Below are positions 1 through 52,000 of a stretch of 60,000 nt of DNA, piece after piece; positions within the stretch are counted from its first letter, which is position 1, and each line of letters opens with the position of its first letter. The DNA lies in assembly GCF_032854445.1 (NCBI RefSeq), contig NC_088295.1, positions 77,220,028 through 77,280,027 of the forward strand, given 5' to 3'. The position numbers were made by a program, and so were the translations under genes. The notes beneath the pieces were generated by a model that made no database searches, was not told where the DNA came from, and saw only the letters and a list, made by a program, of their open reading frames with translations. The DNA comes from Liolophura sinensis. Its lineage: Eukaryota > Mollusca > Polyplacophora > Chitonida > Chitonidae.

Positions 1-39969
<39,969 letters not shown>

Positions 39970-40135
39970 ACTTTCGACGTTTGAACAAGAGTTAAAATGC
40001 AATTTATGAAGTCAACTTGTTTCATGGTATTGCTATAATGGAAATTATTCCATTTTTAGTATACCTACAGAGATGACGAGTCTGAGTGGTTAGATTCCCT
40101 TATATTTGCATACTTTTATTACGAACTAAAATAGC

Positions 40136-40244
40136 AAACTCAAGAATATTTCAGTTATACGACGGCGCCCATCATTATGGTGGGAAGAAACCGGGCACAG
40201 CCCGGGAGAAACCCACGACCATTTACAGGTTGCTGCAAGACCTT
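40136..40244 (-). mobile_element. SINE, antisense fragment
   Basis: CTCAAGAATATTTCAGTTAT, CATCATTATGGTGGGAAGAA, ACCGGGCACAGCCCGGGAGA, AACCCACGACCATTTACAGG. Confidence 0.8.
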
Positions 40245-40790
40245 GTAAATCTATATTGGTACATTCTTTGGAAATGTAGAATTATGTTTGTCCAGTATAT
40301 CTGATGTAATAGTCGGAAATATTAGCGATAGTAGGTTTTGGGTTGTAGCCATAAATTTAGTCCTGTATTCTGTAACTATAATTAATCTAATTAATCTAAT
40401 GTTAACGATGATGGTCTCTGTTTCCAATAACCTTTTCACAATTGCGTTCCATTTTTTATTTTATTATAGTAAATATATTTAAATTTAATTTGATAAATTA
40501 GATACCTTTGTATAATTTTCACTAATTTTAATATATTGGTGTGACAGTGCTCTATTTCTGATGGCTATGGGTTTTTTTTTGTTGTATGTCACTGGCAAGA
40601 GAACGAATTTTAGTGCAATGTTTTTTTGAATTCATATTTTTATATAACATTATGGTACTCAGCAATCTGGTGTACTTTACACAAATGGAGAACTTCTAAG
40701 AACAAAAAGTTTAGTTACTAGTATTACATGACTGTTAATTTAATGAAATCCACTTTTAAGTTAGGAAAATGTGATAAATGTTACACTTGG

Positions 40791-40791
<1 letters not shown>

Positions 40792-40878
<87 letters not shown>
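40792..40878. repeat. (TA)n microsatellite, about 43 units
   Basis: Uninterrupted TA dinucleotides between the two genes. Confidence 0.95.
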
Positions 40879-40881
<3 letters not shown>

Positions 40882-41196
40882 TAATGTTTGTTTAAAGTAC
40901 TGTATTATACTAAAGACAAAAGCAACACAATCTTCTTATTGGGACACTGATCAATCCGTTGTTCTGTGAACAATGTCCAACAATATGAATTCTGTGTAGT
41001 GTTTTTATTTTTGGTTAAGTGAAGAAAAAACACTTTAAATTTAACAATAATACTCGGTGTATTTTATATGTAAATTAGGGGATTGTCGGATGTAAATATA
41101 TTTCATTATCTTGCCAAAACTTGCTTCAGCAATAATGAGGTTTAGATTCGACCTCTACAAGGTGATACATTTATATGTTCAAATCATCTAGCATCC

Positions 41197-41202
41197 AATA
41201 AA
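41197..41202 (+). terminator. Candidate poly(A) signal, gene 1
   Basis: AATAAA, about 1.2 kb after the stop, followed by T-rich sequence. Plausible but not unique. Confidence 0.3.
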
Positions 41203-41339
41203 CTGCTTTTATTATATTTTGAATAAGGAGTTTGGCCTTTCCATTCAGGTGTTTATCAAAAGTGTAATGTTGAGTAATTGTTTGATGTGTTTCCATATAT
41301 GCCGCTGTATTTGTCTGTATGTTACCACGATATATTATC

Positions 41340-41610
41340 ATCTACTGTAGTGCAGTGGTATCACGTCTGTCTTCTAAGCCTTACATCCGTGGTTCAATTC
41401 CCGTAGCTTTGGAGCTCTGCATAAGATGAATAAGCCAAGAACTTGTCGACTTAGTATAAATATTATGTGACAGGATGTGGGATCGTGACTGGTGTATCCA
41501 GTAATGCATTTCTGTCCATGAAGTAATAGAATAAATATGTCGTCATTGTGTCCAACCTGTAACCGTTGTAGTATGGTCACGCTAGAATGTAAAGCAAACA
41601 TATATCTACA
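41340..41610 (+). mobile_element. tRNA-headed SINE candidate
   Basis: GTAGTGCAGTGGTATCACGT (box A-like) and CCGTGGTTCAATTCCCGT (box B-like) are about 30 bases apart. The anticodon stem does not pair, so it is not a working tRNA. The body runs to an A/T-rich end near 41610. Confidence 0.5.
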
Positions 41611-42492
41611 GAAATCATTAAACGAATTCCTCAAATCTTTTAACTATAGCACAAACTAGCTGAATGTTTGATTTTGTTGATCTGAATGCTAGTATAATCT
41701 GAAGGAAATCGCGGCTGATCTTTTCACTGCGAGACAACGAGAAGAGAAGACAATTCCAAGGTTGTATTCATCATTGCGGGAAGCATATATCTCTTTGGGG
41801 TTGAGATTACCCATACCGTCACAGCTGGGTCTTGTCCCATCTGTACTTCCCGGGGTATGTAGAACGGAGAGTCTGAAAGGTACTCATAGAAGTTCCAGAT
41901 GTCAGTTTTAGGTAGGTATCTAAAGAGTAATCACTGATAAATCAGGAGCCCAAAATTTTAACAACAATATAACATATTCCAACTCCAGTAGCCATGTGGG
42001 GATGCAAACTCTGAGAATTACCTGTACAAAGGTGGTAAGAGCTGTGACAGTATACATAATAATAGCTCTACAGAACTGGTATTCACCGAGTCATTTGTTG
42101 CTATAGTTTATAAGTGATTTGACTTACACTTAACTCACAACTCATAATCTAAACCTTACATTATAAACCTGCGGGATGACGTTCAGCAATACTTCACTCA
42201 ACCATTCCTATAAGCCTGTTGATGTTTTTTTTTCTTTCGCAACCTTATAAGAGGAATTTTTGATTTTGTGGGCATAGATTATCCTAAAGGTGCTTTGGTG
42301 TGAGCATTACATACAGATAATTCAGGCTAGGGAACAATGATGCTGATATTGTTGTCAAATGTAACTTCCACTGACCTAAGCTTGGTTCCGTCGATATATC
42401 TTCATTCACTAAGTCAACATTGCCAGTTTGGTTGCCCAGGTTAAGCGTGGTTGTCGTTACATAAACAAGATGACATGTTACGCGATAATGCA

Positions 42493-42545
42493 TACTGAAA
42501 TATTCTTGATTACGGCGTAAAACTCCATTCAAACAATAAATAAAG
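42493..42545 (+). mobile_element. SINE tail fragment
   Basis: CTGAAATATTCTTGATTACG, GCGTAAAACTCCATTCAAAC, AATAAATAAA. Confidence 0.65.
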
Positions 42546-42656
42546 CCGTTTAGTTCAAACAGAGTTTACGAGTAAAAAGCATCATTACTATGGACGATAT
42601 TTCATTGTGAAGACAATAGAACAGAGAACAAATTGCGTTCACATTTATGGCGTTAA

Positions 42657-42662
42657 TTTATT
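42657..42662 (-). terminator. Candidate poly(A) signal, gene 2
   Basis: TTTATT on + (AATAAA on -), about 260 bases after the stop. A second candidate is near 42834. Confidence 0.3.
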
Positions 42663-42917
42663 AACAAATATACACGCAACAATGATGTGAATAGAAGAAC
42701 TATTAATGAAAATGGGACATTGGAAAAATTGTGATAAACGTCAAAGGCAATGATGAAATGTCGAAATTATATGTTATGTATAAAAAACATACATAACAGA
42801 TAACAGTGTCATTGTAGATTTTATCAGTGGGCAATTTATTAATATTATTAATTTATTATTAATAAGATTAATATCAGCCAATATATACAACTAATTTTTT
42901 CATCATTCGTGTTTTCA

Positions 42918-43036
42918 TCAAAACTCAAGTGTGAGTAAAATTATTGCCATCACAAGAATGGAGAAATTCACTGAAGCCATACTACTTCCTGCTATGATTT
43001 CTGCTGTTTCTGGGTCGAGACGTACTTGTCCTCCTT
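42918..43036 (-). CDS. CNTN: Gene 2 last exon: GPI-anchor signal and stop
   Basis: Acceptor tttttgcag, phase 1. EGGQVRLDPETAEIIAGSS, then a hydrophobic end (VNFSILVMAIILLTLEF) and TGA. The small residues AGSS before the hydrophobic stretch suit a GPI attachment site. Confidence 0.88.
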
Positions 43037-46000
43037 CTGCAAAAATCATGAAATAGCCATAAGGCCCATAAAAGATAACTATTTGATAAGAGTCAAGGTA
43101 ACTTAGCTGTGGCCTAACTATTCCTGAAAATTAGGCCTGAGAAAGCGATAACTGTGTCTGAACAAACTAATGCTGATAATTAGCCTACAGGAAGCAATGG
43201 GCCAGGCTCACTGTAACTTTGCTGTAGCCTAGCTATTGATGATAATTAGACCCAGAGAAGGCAATGGATCAGGGTCACAGTAAGCTACTGTGGCTTAGTT
43301 ATCGATGTTGATTAAACCCAGAGAAGGTAACTAATTGGAGTCACAGTAACTTTGCTGTGGCCTAGCTATTGATGATAATTAGACCCAGAGAAGGCAATGG
43401 ATCAGGGTCACAACAAGTTGGGTGTAGCTTAGTTATCGATGGTGATTAAACCCAGAGAAGGGGCTTGATCAGAGTGACAATAACTGTGGCTAAGTTACTA
43501 GTATATTACTGATAATTAACAGCAGAGATGGCAATGAAATAGACTCAAGCCCATTTTACTGTAGACCATTTGATTTTAACCCATTGTGTACAGAAACCTC
43601 AATGGATTTCTTAAGTAAAGGTAGGCTGAACCTGTAAACTTGTACGAAAACTGAATATATATACCAGCTCTGTATACAATGGTTCACACACACTCACCAA
43701 CGGTGAAGAAGACGGACGGACTCATCTTGCCGTCTCCGCCATTGCTATAGCCGAGGACACGGAGCTCGTAAATGTAGCCTTTCTCTAAGCCATTGATCAC
43801 ACCGTCCATGTCCTTCCCCACCCCAATGTCACGGGCGCCACGAATGTCGTCATTGAAGAGCCAGTAGCGTAACTGCAAAACAAACACAGCTTCGCTCAAA
43901 ATTAAATTAAAATTATGAAATAAGAAACAAACTCACCTATTCACGTTTAAAAATTTAGTAATTCCAAGAGCCGAAAATATCGTAGCCACTTCAGCACATT
44001 TTACTGTTGATACATGATAAAATACAGATTAGCTAGGTCGTTTCTTCAGATTATAAATAATCAACACACAGTTGTGGAGATTTATCAAACAGTTATAGAG
44101 GGCGGGGCGGGGGGGGGTGTTGTAATGACTCCGAATGCTCTCGCCAATGCGGTCGTTGTGAGATCAAATCCAACCCTTGCTGGCTTTCTCTTTGATCGCA
44201 CGTGAGAAGGTCTCACAGATACTGCGGATGGTTGTGGATTTCCCCCGGGCTCTGCTTGGTTTTTTTTTGCACCATAGTGCTGGCCACTGTCGTATAAGTG
44301 AAATATTCTTCTGTACGGTGGCGGCGTAAAACACCAGTCATCTGATATAAGTAAGTCTTCGTCTTATTGAATATCACGAGAATGACGAAATTCTTGGCAC
44401 GATAAATTTTTTGATATTCAAAATCCGCAGAAGTATGTTGTTATTGACAAAAAATATCTAGTTCGCAAGGAAAATTCGTGACAATTCAAAAAGACGTATA
44501 CGCATATACGCAAATAATGCCCACAGGCGAATACGTCAGTTTGCCCACAGAGAATAATTTATTAATGTTATCACGTATTCGTTGGTCGCATAATTCCAAA
44601 TGACGACTTTGATTCTTTATCACAAGGAATTGTCAATTAACAATTCGCAAATATACGTTCCTTGGTTTGTAGCAGATTCCCTGTGAGTTTGTGACGAAAA
44701 ATGACACATGCGATCTCTAACAATAACATACCTTTTTCCACCGATTCATTTTGAATCGGAAATCACATTCAACCATTCAAACATGCAAAAGTGTTAAAAC
44801 TATTCTACTTGGATGACTAGATCGAAAAACGTGTGTAAAATGCTATCAATATATTGGTTTTCAAACTGATTTTGTAGTTGAAATACATGCGCCAGTTTTA
44901 TTTAGTAATGTTAAATTACCTTATAGCCTAGCAAGGGTTCCTCTCCTAGGCCGGTACTGACTCCTCTGAATGTGACACGGATGTGTTCTCCGTTAATGGA
45001 GTGGACGGCTACTTCGGTTGGATAAAGGCGTGGCGCTGAAACCAAAGGTTTGCAGTTCATATGTTCATATGTCACATATATGGTATATAATATTGAGTGC
45101 ATAAAACAATTAACTTTTTGTTCCAGCGATGGATTCCACAATGTCAGTTTTGAATTAAGATGAAAATGTAAATCTGAATTTCAAGCTTGTATTCGAATGG
45201 TAAGAGTTGAAATTTGTATCGTCTTATTGGAGAATAGGTAAACTTAAATATACCTGACACAAAATTTTCTGTAAATTTACACTTGAAATGGATAGTGAAA
45301 TTGGCAACATAACCATGATCTAAAAAGCCTGTGCATGGTACTTTGATTATTTATATCTTCCAGCACAAATCAACGGCGAGAGTTTTCACTGATAAATCTC
45401 TTCATCAAAAACCCCAGCATGTTTTGCTAAATTTGCTAATTTTGTTAGAAATGTCATTTTATGGGAAAGATAAAGACGATGTAAGGGAGATCTAGTCATG
45501 CACAGTTAAATTTATCACATCACTGAAGTAACCTTGTGCTGCCACCCATAAAAAGGTCAGAAACTCACTTACCGTCAGCGTAGGTCTGCTCTAAGTCCGT
45601 CTCACTCTCCGGTCCCAGCCCCGCCGTGTTGTACACCTGAACCCCCGACCAGTAGAAAGTACCCGGATATAAACCGACTATGATCCCGGATGTACTGTTG
45701 GCCGGATAGGTGCTGGAGTATTTCAGAGGGTTGTCAATGTCAGCTATATAGTAGTTTACCTGTCAAGTATCACAATTCGTTGTACTATTTTTTCTTATGG
45801 TACATTTCATAAGTCTTCGAAAGTCTTACTCACAAAAAAAAAACTCGCTGAGCTATGGTTTGTTCGTTTTTAGATGTATGTGTACTAAAACCTATGTTAT
45901 TCTGGTCATGACTGAAGTTCTTAACTTACCTGATAGCCCAGAACACGTCCCTTCATAAAATCCCGGTCGTTGGGGACGGGCGTCCAGTGCACCATAATAG

Positions 46001-49000
46001 ACGTGGAGTTATAAGGGTCACAGAACACCCCAGTAGGCATTCCTGTGGGCACTGTATACAACGGTAACTTATTGTTGATAAAGGTTTATGTAGAATCGCA
46101 CATTTTTGACACCTATTAGTAACTACAGAATACCTGCTTAGTAAACAATTGTATTTACCAAGAAGTTCTTAAAAGCACAAATATATACGTTAGAGATGGA
46201 TGAATATATAAATGTATATAATGTAGTGTCTGCTAGATTCGAATAATTATGGAAAGTGAATGGAAAGGACAACGTATCATGGACTTAACCTATGTGAAAA
46301 ATATAAGAAAGAGAGCGTCTTACAGATTTGTGGCCGCAGCTTTGGTAACAAACTAATACCTCTTCTTCAACATACAACTGGTGTAGAATGCATAAAAGAG
46401 TCTGACAGTCTTTTAGCTTATTAGTGGTGTGTTCAGATGTATATACCACGATCTTGCGATGCATTATACTATACAACAATTGAATGTCGTTTGCTCAATA
46501 GTATAAAAACATTTGAGTTAATCTAATATTAGCTTTGTAAATTAAAAGACCTATATATAGGCTTGCCAGTCAACGATAATTTTTGCACTAGATGTATAAA
46601 GATTTTACTTACTGCCTTCGGCCGAGTATATAACAGCGATTGTTGAATTTGGCCCTGGACCATGAATATTAAATGGTTGGACCTTGATTTCGTATTCCAG
46701 ATAGTAATTTGCAACACCCACCGTTGTGGCAAAGAATGTGGAGTTTCCATAGACTGTGCTCTGAAGGAGAACGGATTTTATAAACAATACTATGGTGTTT
46801 CTTGATCTGCGCACTAAGTCAAATTCGAGAAGGAAGAAAAACGTCGTAACGTTGCAATGTTCATTTATATAATGGCACATGTGGAACTAGTCTGCCTCAG
46901 AATGGCGAGAATAGGTCATGATGCTAAAATTCTCAGAATCTGATCTCGCAAAAGAAATGATACCGCTTCTGTATTCTCTTAGAGATGAAGGCATATAGAA
47001 AGTGGACTATGGTTGAAATATACTATTTTAATGTTATAAGAATTGGGATTCATTACTCAAAGAGTTTCGCAAAGTTAATTAGACACAAGAAAGCCCAGTA
47101 CTGCCCCTGTCAAAACTCCACCCACTCATGCTGGTTCTTATGTATTACCGAACCTATCTGTTGAGTCTCAGCGAAATATTGGAGTCATTATGGAGTCATG
47201 CAACTTTCTGTACCTTTGACCAAGTCTGTAGATTAACACCCTTCTTCCTCCAGAACACATTGTATCCGATTCCATCCCCGTTGTGCTCAGATTCGTCTAG
47301 CGGCTGTGGGATACAATGATAGGTACACGATCGCTTTCTGGGAACAGATAATTCTAAACGGTGTAAACATTTTTACCAGAACCACATGAAAGCTGGCGTT
47401 AACGTCATCACAGGCCCGTGAGAACCACGTAATCCTAATAAAGCAGGCCCTGGAATTGTTCAAGCAGGTAGACAAATTGAACTGTACTAAGGTTTTTCTC
47501 ACTTTGTTTTTGTTTTGTTTTTTTTTTCTAATAAGACATATAACTGCCGATTTTCGCTATATCTAACTACAGATTGCCAGGCACAGAAACTATCCTGACA
47601 AATTCCATCTGATGCCGTTTACGAACCATATAGTTAAACGCAATAAACAATATATTCTCACCTCCCATCTGGCTGTCAGGAGTCCCACCCTACCGCCAGC
47701 TCCCTCTACCTTCTCCGGAGCTACACTAGGGGGCGCTCCAGGGGTATGATACGCATCTGCAAGTATGTAAATAATTTAACACGTTTGTATCTTCCTTGAA
47801 TCACACAGTTGGTGACACTGCGACTATGTCGTGCTTTGCACATCTTTCATAGATATAATAAATTTAAAGGAGCAGATAACTTTCTAAAAAGTGACACTAT
47901 AGGCTGAAAAAAGCACATTTTTAATTTTTCTGCTAACACAGAAGACTTCAGAACTAGTTCTCAGGCAAAATGGCGTCGCCCAAAGCGGATTTTGGCGCAT
48001 ATTTTCTTTATAATTTATCAACTTGAGGTACATATTAGAATTTTTTACGGAATGCAGCTACGGGGAAATGCTTACTCTGTTCAATGGTACTTGTTTGATA
48101 TTTACCTTTTCTTCTCCTTTAACCTTTTGTTGCATATATAGCCACTGACTTTGTCGGTGTGGAAAATGAAAGAAACTAATGACAAAACTAGGAATATTCA
48201 GAATCTCAGAATTGGGAATTCATTTGAGGTTTGTATAGGCCTCCTAAACATCCTTCTGTTTATATCGACACAATATTACACACGATCAGCTGCAATCAAA
48301 CAATGGCTGCGATGCACCCATATCCACTTCACTTAGATGGTAAATGCGAGTTCTAGTTTGAAATTTGGACTTTGTGTCAAAATTATTGACCTGTGAAACA
48401 CTGATGATTTTGGGAGTACCACACGTTTTTCTCTTAATCAAGTTAATATAACCGAAGCGACTTGAAAAATTACCCAAAACTGAAACGTACGTGTATTTAG
48501 CTTGGGCTATTTCCATTCAATTAGCTACATCTGACGAGTTGAGCCCATAATACCCACATTCTCAACACGGCTATTAAATATGCTTCTGTGGTTTTGTAAA
48601 GAGACAGGTCTTATATTGAACATGTGTTCAAAGTACACAAATTTGAAAAAGTAGAGCAGCGACAACAAGGTGAAAGTTAGCAAATGGTCATACGTAGCTG
48701 CATGGTCAAGTCCGGGCTCCTATCAGCATAATAAAAGAGGTACAGCATCGAGGGAAAAACCAGAGGAGATTTGATAGTTGGGAAATGATCGCAAGTAACC
48801 GTTGAAATATGGCCTCTTGTCAATTTACTTCAGTCAGGGATTTATTCTAACTGTTCACGTAAATGATTAAATAATAGCACCTTACGCACTCCTTAGCACC
48901 ACAGATCTTAAGCCGAATTAAGTTAAAAATTACAGAGATGTTAATTACAATTTCCTCAAAATGCTGCGTTGTCATAACCTTTAATAAATATTGTATGACA

Positions 49001-52000
49001 TTTAAAGTAGATCAAATGGAAAAGTGAAGGTCACCTGAGGGCCAGCTCCAGTCCCCTTGTCCCAGATTGTTGACGGCTGCCATCCGAAAATTATACATGT
49101 TACCCGGGCGCAGGCCTATAACAACATACCGCCTCATATCTTCTCCCTGCTCCACGGTCTCAGCGTCAGGGATATCTGAAATACACATCAGTATCCAATC
49201 AGTGCTGGAAAGTCCCTTCATTTTTCACAAGTGGTATACGCATGTGTAACTTTCAGCGCTTAGACTTAGATTCACAATGTTCTCAGTAGAGTATAATAAT
49301 TTCATTTTGTTTGAAAAATGGTGAATTCTTAAAAATCTGCACAAAAGATTACTTTCCCCAAAAACATTCCCAAGCTGTCCAATCACAACATTTCTTTTTT
49401 GTAATGTTTGTTACATACTTCCGGTAATGTATCGCCAGGCCCTATTGAAGGCTGTCCTGGCTTGGATAACATAGGATGTGATAGATCGATGGTTATCCTC
49501 GCCCACCGTCCACCGTACTTTCATAGTGTAGGATGTGATGCTCCTTACGTCCACCTGAACACCTGCTGGGGGACCAGGCGGGCCTGGAAAGAGATTCAAA
49601 ACATATGCAATGTGGAAGTTTGCGCCTTCATTGAATATCGGCTTGTCGACAATACAGAAGTTCCACAAGACAACGCCTTAACTTGTTTAAGAAAATTTAT
49701 GACCATCCATGGAAACTATGCACAAAATAAAGGGTTTAGTAGGAGTATATGCCATTAAGTGAAATTTATTTTCAGATTTGTTTAGCGTGACTTTCTTCAT
49801 GTCCCTTAAAACCATAATCTTTGTTTCAATGTTTATTTTCATGTATCATGTACTGAAGACTCCCATATGAAGACAATATTAGTAAATGTTTTACCAACTA
49901 AATATATTATAATCATGGAGATTAGTTAAAACATGTATATTCAAAACACAAATGTCTTCTGAAGGACCTGAAATCCGACGGTCTCGCCTACTTATACATT
50001 ACGTATACAACTGTACTAATCGTTGGTGTTTTTTATTTCACTCCATAACTAGAGCAGCAGCCACCTTGTAAGAGTTTACCAATGATCACACACAACTGGT
50101 GACATCTGGCCTCTTCTCAATTTAACTCAGCTTGAGTTTAATTCTAGTTGTTCATGTAAATGGTTTCAGATAAAAGCAATTTACACGCCCACTAGAACCA
50201 TGGTTTGAGAGGAAAAATGCAGGGATGTTCATAGCAATTAGTCGCAGCTGATCAAAATGCTCCGTTGTGATCACACTAAATTAATAATAACATATAAACG
50301 ACGCATAGGGACCGGGCCTTGGCGATGCTTAGTCTATCAACTCAAAATCTTAAAATCTGTGCATTTTTCAGCTTTTAGAAGTGAAAAAACTTGCCAGTTT
50401 GCATTTAATAAATACCAAACTGCTACCACAGATTATGCAAAAGACCAGTGAACCACATATTAAACAATGACGGTATTCTTTTAACCGTATCCGAACGATA
50501 ACACCATTTTCTCCCTGGCGGAGAGAGAGAAGGCTGACTATTGCCGAGAATTTCCAGCAACTGTCATTATCCATTTTATGCAGTTTGCCGAACAACAAGT
50601 AACGCTGAACAACAGTGATAAACATGCAGACAGGTGGACAATTCTGTAATACGGAAAGAACAAAAGAGAATTAAAACCATGAATTGTATTGGCTGTAGTG
50701 TTTGTATTACATGCAGTCAGTAGGATTTTGCTGTCAGCAACAATTCCTGAATACTAAATAAATCAGTCAAGTGAAAAGAGATGAACTACATTGTATATAA
50801 CGTACAGCTCAATGTCACACCGACTTACAACACTAACGCTATAAGCCCTGAACGGAATCCAATAATTTATTTGTAATGAAATGTTTGCAAAATATACCTA
50901 ATAAAGTTAATTATTCCATTAACTTCCACAAAAATATTTCCATAATATGCACGAACAATTATAATTCAAAAATAACAAAATCAAAATATTTTACCTATGT
51001 AATACAATAGTGCCTTGTATAGGTAAATGGGGAGTACTCTGCACGGCATAAACTTCTCGTACAGTTGATGGGAGGTAACTCTATTCCTAAGGCGTGACCT
51101 TAACTCGACATCAAACAAAATTCTAACTAATTACTCAAAACAACGATAAGTACATGCCAACATTAACTATAGAACAGGTCTCGTGACTAAAAAGAAATCA
51201 TAATTTATTAAACCTAGACAGCAGTTATGTCTCGGAAACTGGACGCTGTATGACACAAACGAAAATAAGTTGTATGAAACGTGTGCCGATTTACTTAGTA
51301 TAAATGTCTTTCAAGAGAAAAATGTCTAATACTATACCGGTAGATAAAAATAGGCGGAACGCAACAAATGAGTTATGTACCTGAAGACCGAAACTTTGTG
51401 GCAAACAAACAGCAGCAGAGCTACACAGAAGCAGCAGACACTAACACATCACGAGTACCGGTAATGGGAAATTTTCGCTCGCTACCGCAACGCTGCTACG
51501 CATGACAGGCAAAACGTTTCCATAACTGCTGAATGCATGTACACAAACCTCTTGTGCAAGTTTTTGGTTTCTTGGAACGGTCCTGGTGGAATGATGGCTC
51601 CTGCCCTACCTAACATGGTGGTTGGGTGTCAAGGACTGTGGCTCATCAGGGTTGTTTGATACGTAACCCAATGGTCTTGAATTAACAAGACAATCAACTT
51701 GTTGAGGCTCCAGGTAGTGACGAATCTTCATTTTAACCAATGGAGTGACGCAAAATCCTCAATCTGACGTTTTCCCTCCTCGACGAGTTTTCTTAACTCC
51801 TCCGTTCCAAAAAAGGATGTCTCGTTGACCGAAAAAAATCGTATTCGGCCAACCGTGATGTGCCGCACATCGACGCAGGGCGTGAAGGAAAGCTGATGTT
51901 GAGAACCCGTCCACTATTTCCAGATGTATGACACGAACTGTTGTGCAAGTGAAGATCGCTCTTCAGGCCTTCTGTGACTTATTTCTGCCGTATGTGAGAC

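Larger units (their letters stand above)
39970..42917. other. Intergenic region between convergent genes
   Basis: Holds the 3' UTRs of both genes, an antisense SINE (40136-40244), a (TA)n tract, a tRNA-headed SINE (41340-41610) and a SINE tail (42493-42545). No further gene was recognised. Confidence 0.7.
47757..49034 (-). other. Intron with MITE and R2 copies
   Basis: Holds the short MITE copy (47874-48122), a partial R2-like piece (about 48650-48700) and a full R2 copy (48738-48960). No exon was seen. Confidence 0.65.

Noticed and set aside
40778-40969. Ile-Tyr repeat ORF
   Set aside because: (TA)n microsatellite.
41344-41405. Possible tRNA gene
   Set aside because: Box A and box B are present, but the anticodon and acceptor stems do not pair. 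Better read as the head of a SINE.
49408-49758. 116-aa + strand ORF over the FN3-1 exon
   Set aside because: Shadow of the minus-strand contactin exon. The minus frame gives the FN3 signature and matching phases.
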